NCBI GenBank assembly: GCA_024206195.1
Contig: JAAGZO010001295.1
Coordinates: 1 to 20,107 of the forward strand
Direction: 5' to 3'
From: a bacterium
GTDB taxonomy: Archaea > Nanoarchaeota > Nanoarchaeia > Woesearchaeales > UBA10216
DNA length: 20,107 nt
Position numbers and translations under genes: made by a program. Positions 10,307 through 15,451 of this stretch are shown one piece after another. Under the pieces are notes generated by a model. It saw only the letters and a program-made list of their open reading frames with translations. It was not told where the DNA came from and ran no database searches. The stretch's first letter is position 1. Each line of letters opens with the position of its first letter.

Positions 10307-10763
10307 ACTCAGTGGATATCTCAGATGTGGTATATTCTATCTCATCTTCTAAATTCGGGGAAGTTATAAGTATACATAAACCAAACCTTCCAGTATACTC
10401 CTCAGATTCCATGTCTTCCATAGCATCAAGCATTAATAGATCTTGTCTTGCGTCCAATGACACTCCATTTTTAGATGCTTCTACAAATAGCTCATTTAGT
10501 TGTATCACGGCAATACGTAACTGACCAAAAATAGTTTGGTCTCCAGCTACATCGTACATGATAATTACCTTATGAGCAATAGCAATAGGAGTGTCTGGGT
10601 AATCTTCTATAATACTAACGACATCCCACAATATACTTGTTTCAATATATCTAAGCCCCGCCTCCTTTAGGAGATTATTAACCTTATCCCTAGCCGGGTA
10701 TAGTTTTTCATCTATAAATCTCAGCTTGCTCTCGTGCTTTTTAAGATTTAACTTTACTGCCAT
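10305..10763 (-). CDS. Hypothetical protein, 152 residues
   Basis: The frame stays open upstream to a TTG at 10883, but that TTG is the -35 box of a good minus-strand promoter, so the first ATG at 10763 (MAVKLNLKK) is the likelier start. No clear Shine-Dalgarno sequence precedes it. The product has a basic N-terminus (NLKKHESKLRFIDEK), a mainly helical middle, and an acidic C-terminus (EDEIEYTTSEISTE). I see no helix-turn-helix, membrane segment or catalytic motif and recognise no family. It is the only minus-strand gene in the window and is transcribed divergently from the DUF4417 gene. A regulator of that promoter pair is possible from position alone, with nothing in the protein to prove it. 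Confidence 0.75.
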   Translation of the reverse strand: MAVKLNLKKHESKLRFIDEKLYPARDKVNNLLKEAGLRYIETSILWDVVSIIEDYPDTPIAIAHKVIIMYDVAGDQTIFGQLRIAVIQLNELFVEASKNGVSLDARQDLLMLDAMEDMESEEYTGRFGLCILITSPNLEDEIEYTTSEISTE

Positions 10764-10854
10764 ATCATAAAATAGACTAAATAACGTGCGCAACACATTA
10801 TTAGCATAAATATTAACAACTATTGAAATTAACAAATGTACATTCTTGTGTCTT

Positions 10855-10883
10855 ATTATCAGGACTACAAGATGAAGTGTCAA
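10855..10883 (-). promoter_or_regulatory. Sigma-70-type promoter of the minus-strand gene
   Basis: Read on the minus strand, TTGACA (10883-10878) is followed after 17 bases by GATAAT (10860-10855). The -35 is perfect and the -10 has one mismatch. The inferred start near 10848 leaves a leader of about 85 bases before the ATG at 10763. Confidence 0.75.
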
Positions 10884-10898
10884 GGAAAAATGTTGACA
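10878..10898. repeat. Inverted repeat joining two divergent -35 boxes
   Basis: TGTCAA (10878-10883) and TTGACA (10893-10898) are exact inverted copies separated by nine bases. Each arm is the -35 box of one of two back-to-back promoters. Two polymerases could hardly occupy both sites at once, and a dimeric regulator could bind the dyad. The symmetry may also be only the consequence of two consensus -35 boxes facing away from each other. Confidence 0.6.
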
Positions 10899-10921
10899 GC
10901 CAGGCGCATAACTGGTATATA
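10893..10921 (+). promoter_or_regulatory. Sigma-70-type promoter of the DUF4417 operon
   Basis: TTGACA at 10893-10898 is followed after 17 bases by TATATA at 10916-10921. The inferred start near 10928 leaves a leader of about 50 bases, which holds a strong AAGGAGG ribosome binding site at 10967-10973 before the ATG at 10981. Confidence 0.75.
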
Positions 10922-10980
10922 TCTATTACAGATCAAAAAAAATACGCATTATAACTAATGTTCACCAAGGAGGATTATAC

Positions 10981-13900
10981 ATGAGACTTCACCCACTTGA
11001 AACTTACAATGATCCGATAATACCGTTATCAAAAAAGTTTCATATGCCTACACTACCGCCAGTGAAATCAGCGGATGTTAGCAGACTTATACCATACAGT
11101 AAAAACAATGATGAAGACTATAACGGAACTTTGCACTTTTTTATGGATGATCATAAGTTCCAAGACTTGCTGTACTTCCCTCGTAAATATGTTAGCATAG
11201 CTCAGAGATATAAAAACGTTATACAGCCTGATCCGTCCACATCTGTGTGGTGGAATTATAACTCCCAGAGATTTCAGACATTTCTAAAACAGTATGTAGG
11301 AGCGTTGTGGGTTTACAGAGGAAATATAAAGGTTATACCTAATATACACTTTCCTCCAAACTACAAAGAGGAGGAGTGGGAATTTTATTGGGATGGTATC
11401 CCAAATAGGAGCATACTTGCAGTATCAGCACAAGGGGTAGGGGACCGCAGTGGGAATAAAGATGATCAAGAGTGGTTCCTGACTGGAGTAGAACAAGCAT
11501 TTTCTCGGCTGAATCCAATAAAATTATTATATTACGGCGGAAGAATAAAGAGACTTGAGGAGGAATGGGGAGACAAAATTACCAGATATTCAAGGGTAAC
11601 CTTTATAGGACAGTACAATGAACCGGTCATTGAAGGAGAATCCTTAATAGGTGAACCCTATGAAAAAAACAATTCGGGGGAGATTACATGTCACAAAGAG
11701 GAGTATCAGCCGGAAAAGCAGCTGCTCTGGAAGCAGCCTACGGAGCCCAGGCTACATATACAGCAGAAGAAGCTGAAGAACACCTTGGAACAACTTCTAT
11801 GGTCGAAAAGGCTGCAGAAATGTCTAGAGTTGCGAATTTTAGAATGCAGAAGAGAGAACAAGAAATCGCTCTGGCTGGCGAAAAAACTTCTGCATCAAGG
11901 TGGCTCAAGGAACAAGTTAAACAAGTGGTTGGTATCAGGCCTGGGGAGGGCTATTACGCACGAAAAGTACCATTCCTTGGGATCGAATACATGTCAACTA
12001 AGGAACCTGAATTATTACAACGAAAAATACCATTCACAGGAAAAAAACCGCAGGAAGTTTATATTATCGATCGAGCGGCAACGCCAGAACCAGCAGTATC
12101 AGTCGGTGACCGAAACTATATCTCCAGTTTACACCGGAGCATTCGAAGATCAAGGTCCATTATTAGTGAAACTAGAGAGGCAACAATCGGATTTCAGCCC
12201 CCTACAGTACCAGGGCCAGGAAGGACTGGAAACCCTCCAAAACGAGTTGAGTGGCACGATGACTACACGCACAAAACATTTGTTGGGGATGGCTTGGGAA
12301 AGATACCTCCAGCAAAAAAGAAACCAGCCAGACGTAAGGTTCGGCGAGCTCGACGCCCAATACCATCAACTATGGCCGGCTACGGCGTGTCCCAAGGACC
12401 GACTAAAGCTGGCCAATTTAGGGCTGAAACACTCCGCAGGGCTAGAAATAGGGCTGTACTCTCAGAAAAAATCCAAAATCGTGCTCAGAAAAAAGCGCAA
12501 ACCAAGTTGGATATCCCAAAACAAGCCGAAATTGCAAAGTCGTATGAATTATCGGGACAGTTTGCTGCTACAGGCACAGCCCACGGAAAGGCTTATCGAA
12601 CCTCTAGTTTATCTTCTATTGGACGTTCTTCACCAGCAGAATCAACAAAATCTGCTGGACCATCGAAGGTGCATACTATCAAAGAACTACGAGAAAGACG
12701 AGCTATTAATAGAGAAACCGAGTCCAGGCTACAAGCTGCACGTAGAAGAGATTCCTCAAGAAAATCCAGAAAATCGGAGATTATCGATCAAAGAAAGGAG
12801 CGCAGAGGACAGGCAAAAGAGAAAAGCAAGCATACTGTTGCCTATCTCGAAAAGCAAACCGATTTCTACATCCAAAAAGCTTGGGAACCGAAACAAAGAA
12901 TCTTCAAGACCGATACTAAACAACGTAATAGAGAAGGAACTTTCGGAACCGTTACAAAAGGGGAGCAACCAGGTTTCAGAAATGAAAGACTACAAAAACG
13001 AAGAGAATTTCTACTTGCAAAAAGAGGAGAAAAAAGACTCAAAGCGCAGGAGAGAGAAATCCGAAAATTACAAAGAGAAGCTACAAAATCAGGGGAAGGC
13101 GGGACAACCGTTACTGGAGGATTATCACCACTTATCAGAAAAAGATTACGCAAACTCGTTGCAAGGGTGTAAATATTTCGTTGTAATAACCGGATTAAGA
13201 GAATCAATAGCTCTTTACAAGTGGGCAAAAACCTACAATTTAGATGTAGAACCCATATACATTAATAATGAGTGGATCTTTGATGATATTCTTGTATATA
13301 TAATAGAAAGCATCCCTAATGTAAAAAGATTAGATACAAACTACTCTTTTGACTCGATGATAGAAAAAAACGGTTGGCCAATATTACGATACCAATCGAG
13401 ATTATGGTGTATAAAAGAACTGCTACGTACTGTAGACAGGTACTCTAAATCTTCGAAAAGAATAGAAATGGTACCGTTGTGTCTGGATAGTAAAGAATCA
13501 GAAATAAGAAAGCAAGCTGAAAATAAAATCTATCCGTTTATAGATCTCGATAAGAAGATCTCCGATCTGGAAGAAAATAACTGTATGGAAAGTATCTTAC
13601 GGGAACGCTGCGGACCTTCTTATTTATGTCCTATGAAAGGATGCAAGTATTGTAGCCTAAGACCAAAACATGAACTTAGGGAAATATTCAATAAATCTGT
13701 TGATGAGAAAACCAAAAATGACGTACCAAGTACATTATGGGAAGAAATATCTGTACGAAACAAGATAATAAAAAAGCAACCTGCTGCATTTAGTAGCTAT
13801 GTAACTATTAACGATCTCGAATACGAGTTTATAAGTAATAAGCATGATCTACCTATAGAAGAGACACAAGAAACTGCAACGGGAAGGATAATCACAATGA

Positions 13901-14130
13901 AAGAACACAGATTAAACCAGGTAAATAAAGCGATACTAGAAAAAACATGGATGTGGGCCTCTAATTTTAGATCCCCTAAAAAATGGTATCCGGTAAAACC
14001 ACTTGAATTTTCTAGTACGGGGAAAACAGTAAAGGTAACAACTTTGGATGGTAGGGGGCACGAAAAATGGCTTAGTCCATCTAATTTATACAGACAACCG
14101 CCTGAAGGGTACTTTGGGAAAATGAAATAA
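10981..14130 (+). CDS. DUF4417 and PAPS-reductase-like fusion protein, 1049 residues, with a gene nested in its middle
   Basis: The ATG follows AAGGAGG. Residues about 20-225 match DUF4417 as I know it: LHFFMDD, GALWVYRGNIKVIPNI, then WDGIP and AVSAQGVG, then KLLYYGG. DUF4417 has no established function and is often found on phages. Residues 237-731 share DNA with the nested gene and form a Q/K/R/L-rich stretch with no recognised domain. From C730 the frame resembles the PAPS reductase/PP-loop ATPase family: a hydrophobic strand, then TGLRES (737-742) where SGGKDS is usual, then WC at C810, then LDSKES, then a cysteine cluster C877-x5-C883-x4-C888-x2-C891 that could bind metal. The degenerate loop argues against normal ATP pyrophosphatase activity. 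A tail of about 150 residues follows. The frame could instead be two genes whose stop was lost, but no well-placed start with a ribosome binding site lies just before the C-terminal domain; a TTG at 13159 is the nearest candidate. Confidence 0.75.
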   Translation: MRLHPLETYNDPIIPLSKKFHMPTLPPVKSADVSRLIPYSKNNDEDYNGTLHFFMDDHKFQDLLYFPRKYVSIAQRYKNVIQPDPSTSVWWNYNSQRFQTFLKQYVGALWVYRGNIKVIPNIHFPPNYKEEEWEFYWDGIPNRSILAVSAQGVGDRSGNKDDQEWFLTGVEQAFSRLNPIKLLYYGGRIKRLEEEWGDKITRYSRVTFIGQYNEPVIEGESLIGEPYEKNNSGEITCHKEEYQPEKQLLWKQPTEPRLHIQQKKLKNTLEQLLWSKRLQKCLELRILECRRENKKSLWLAKKLLHQGGSRNKLNKWLVSGLGRAITHEKYHSLGSNTCQLRNLNYYNEKYHSQEKNRRKFILSIERQRQNQQYQSVTETISPVYTGAFEDQGPLLVKLERQQSDFSPLQYQGQEGLETLQNELSGTMTTRTKHLLGMAWERYLQQKRNQPDVRFGELDAQYHQLWPATACPKDRLKLANLGLKHSAGLEIGLYSQKKSKIVLRKKRKPSWISQNKPKLQSRMNYRDSLLLQAQPTERLIEPLVYLLLDVLHQQNQQNLLDHRRCILSKNYEKDELLIEKPSPGYKLHVEEIPQENPENRRLSIKERSAEDRQKRKASILLPISKSKPISTSKKLGNRNKESSRPILNNVIEKELSEPLQKGSNQVSEMKDYKNEENFYLQKEEKKDSKRRREKSENYKEKLQNQGKAGQPLLEDYHHLSEKDYANSLQGCKYFVVITGLRESIALYKWAKTYNLDVEPIYINNEWIFDDILVYIIESIPNVKRLDTNYSFDSMIEKNGWPILRYQSRLWCIKELLRTVDRYSKSSKRIEMVPLCLDSKESEIRKQAENKIYPFIDLDKKISDLEENNCMESILRERCGPSYLCPMKGCKYCSLRPKHELREIFNKSVDEKTKNDVPSTLWEEISVRNKIIKKQPAAFSSYVTINDLEYEFISNKHDLPIEETQETATGRIITMKEHRLNQVNKAILEKTWMWASNFRSPKKWYPVKPLEFSSTGKTVKVTTLDGRGHEKWLSPSNLYRQPPEGYFGKMK
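11688..13172 (+). CDS. Nested Arg/Lys/Ala-rich protein, 494 residues, kin to the C-terminus of the giant protein
   Basis: This gene lies wholly inside the DUF4417 fusion frame. Its ATG has its own GGGGGAG ribosome binding site (11676-11682), five bases away. The protein is basic, apparently cysteine-free, Ala/Gly-rich at the start (SAGKAAALEAAYGAQ) and Arg/Lys-rich later, with likely disordered Pro/Ser stretches. Residues 86-107 (GEGYYARKVPF, then EYMSTKEP) align with giant-protein residues 3241-3262 at 10 of 22 positions plus several conservative changes, and RKIPFTGKK (112-120) looks like a second partial copy. This shared motif is the best sign that the frame is translated. It ends with TAA exactly where the outer frame begins its PAPS-like domain. 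No enzyme motif is seen; a structural or nucleic-acid-binding partner of the giant protein is an inference from composition and the motif. Confidence 0.8.
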   Translation: MSQRGVSAGKAAALEAAYGAQATYTAEEAEEHLGTTSMVEKAAEMSRVANFRMQKREQEIALAGEKTSASRWLKEQVKQVVGIRPGEGYYARKVPFLGIEYMSTKEPELLQRKIPFTGKKPQEVYIIDRAATPEPAVSVGDRNYISSLHRSIRRSRSIISETREATIGFQPPTVPGPGRTGNPPKRVEWHDDYTHKTFVGDGLGKIPPAKKKPARRKVRRARRPIPSTMAGYGVSQGPTKAGQFRAETLRRARNRAVLSEKIQNRAQKKAQTKLDIPKQAEIAKSYELSGQFAATGTAHGKAYRTSSLSSIGRSSPAESTKSAGPSKVHTIKELRERRAINRETESRLQAARRRDSSRKSRKSEIIDQRKERRGQAKEKSKHTVAYLEKQTDFYIQKAWEPKQRIFKTDTKQRNREGTFGTVTKGEQPGFRNERLQKRREFLLAKRGEKRLKAQEREIRKLQREATKSGEGGTTVTGGLSPLIRKRLRKLVARV

Positions 14131-14150
14131 ACAGGAAGAGGATCACAAAA

Positions 14151-14672
14151 ATGGCAACAGGAGAATATAAAAATATAACAATTGACGATGTAGTATCCGC
14201 TATAAAAATACTTAGGGACGGCATAGTAACCGATGAAAATCTAAGTACTGTAGTGGGGGTCGTTGACAAAATGAAAAGCTTACTACTAAGCATATATAGA
14301 AAAGCAAATAAAGTATATGATGGAACAACTGTTGACGCAAGCGTAGTAGCAATGGCCAAAGCACGCGGACTCGAAAAAGAGTTGATAAGCGTTTTAAACG
14401 GATTTAACGCAAAAAGAGGAAGTGCAGGTTGGAGAGAACTACGCGAGCTAATAGGCAATGAAAAATGGGAAGATACGGGAGCAAGATCTATATCTATAGA
14501 CGGATTTTTAGATGCTTTAATGTTTCTTCGTGATCATATGAGCCAAGCAGATGACATACTGTCTGACGTTTATAAATTATTTGAAGCGGTAAAAACAGTA
14601 GAATGGTTTGGCGGATCATTAGGCAGCAAAGAAGAAGATGCTTACAGAGAACAGCTTGTAAACAGTATATAA
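14151..14672 (+). CDS. Hypothetical protein, 173 residues
   Basis: The gene begins 20 bases after the fusion gene, behind AGGAAGAGG (14133-14141), so it probably belongs to the same transcript. The product looks soluble and mostly helical, with alternating hydrophobic and charged positions (DDVVSAIKILRDG, then GFLDALMFLRDHM) and an acidic C-terminal part. There is no cysteine, signal peptide or membrane segment that I can see, and no family is recognised. An intrinsic terminator 12 bases after its stop marks the end of the operon that starts at the promoter near 10893. Confidence 0.85.
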   Translation: MATGEYKNITIDDVVSAIKILRDGIVTDENLSTVVGVVDKMKSLLLSIYRKANKVYDGTTVDASVVAMAKARGLEKELISVLNGFNAKRGSAGWRELRELIGNEKWEDTGARSISIDGFLDALMFLRDHMSQADDILSDVYKLFEAVKTVEWFGGSLGSKEEDAYREQLVNSI

Positions 14673-14683
14673 TAAGAAAACGA

Positions 14684-14714
14684 AACAGGAATCCAGCACG
14701 GGTTCCTGTTTTTT
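14684..14714 (+). terminator. Intrinsic terminator of the DUF4417 operon
   Basis: AACAGGAA (14684-14691) pairs with TTCCTGTT (14703-14710). Two further G-C pairs are possible across a bulge, and a run of T follows. It lies just after the 173-residue gene and just before the amidase gene, so it separates two transcription units. Confidence 0.85.
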
Positions 14715-14737
14715 GATAAATCTGAAGGTACAATAAA

Positions 14738-15451
14738 ATGAAAAGAGACAATATATACTCTAAAATGGCACAAAACGCAAAAGAGTCAGTTAGCAATAAA
14801 AATCGTATAAAAGATATCTTTGACTTAGTAGACAGTACTGTAAAAATACCACTAAACTACAAAAACATTCGAGGAGATATAAAAACAGGAGATATACTTC
14901 TATTCTCTGGTAACAGTCTACTTAGCAAAATAATAAAGCTAACTACAAGAAGCAACTGGTCACATGTAGGGATGGCAATAGAATCATCAGAACATGATAT
15001 GATGCTTATATGGGAATCAACAGTAAGGCAAAAGAAAAATAGTCGAGGGATTTTTCCGCAGGTAGGAGTACAAATATCTACACTAAGTCAGAAGGTAGAT
15101 GAATACGACGGCATAGTTGCCGTTAGGCATCTTGAAAAAGAGTTCGATAGTGATATGACAAAAGAACTGAAACTATTCAGGAGGGAAGCAGAAAATACAC
15201 CGTACGGATTTGACATAAAAGAACTGTTGTTAGCTGTTTACGACGGACCGTTAGGGTTAAATATCCAGGATTTATCAGGACTGTTTTGTAGTGAGCTTAT
15301 AGCTGAAACTTACAAACGTGTGGGGTTAGTAGAAAAAACTATCCCATCAAACGAATATATACCTAGCGACTTCTCCTCAAGCAGCAACATACAATTAATA
15401 AACAATTCTCTCAGCAAGGAAATTCTAATAAAAGATGAAAATACGCAATAA
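14738..15451 (+). CDS. YiiX/YebB-like (C92, permuted NlpC/P60) amidase-fold protein
   Basis: The ATG is preceded by GAAGG (14724-14728). The 237-residue product has the signature of permuted papain-like NlpC/P60 proteins of the YaeF/YiiX C92 group: TGDILLFSG (about 50-58), then NWSHVGMAI with likely catalytic His76, then LFCSELIAE with likely catalytic Cys184. In this permuted fold the His precedes the Cys, as here. Known relatives cleave or bind amide or thioester bonds in peptidoglycan, lipids or proteins. No signal peptide or membrane segment is seen, so it probably acts in the cytoplasm or reaches the wall by another route. Its 3' end overlaps the next gene by 17 bases, implying translational coupling to the sensor. 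A phage lysis role is an alternative, though no holin is nearby. Confidence 0.82.
   Translation: MKRDNIYSKMAQNAKESVSNKNRIKDIFDLVDSTVKIPLNYKNIRGDIKTGDILLFSGNSLLSKIIKLTTRSNWSHVGMAIESSEHDMMLIWESTVRQKKNSRGIFPQVGVQISTLSQKVDEYDGIVAVRHLEKEFDSDMTKELKLFRREAENTPYGFDIKELLLAVYDGPLGLNIQDLSGLFCSELIAETYKRVGLVEKTIPSNEYIPSDFSSSSNIQLINNSLSKEILIKDENTQ

Noticed and set aside
10764..10883. 40-codon N-terminal extension of the minus-strand gene starting at TTG
   Set aside because: The TTG is part of a perfect -35 box and the extension contains the -10, so it is almost certainly upstream of the transcript.
11688..13172. Sequencing frameshift or programmed frameshifting as the explanation of the overlap
   Set aside because: The outer frame is in the same phase before and after the overlap and open throughout, and the inner frame has its own start and stop. 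No frameshift is needed, and no slippery site was sought or required.
14107..14118. EGYF near the C-terminus of the fusion protein as a third copy of the shared motif
   Set aside because: Only four residues match and the PF and STK parts are missing, so chance is a sufficient explanation.
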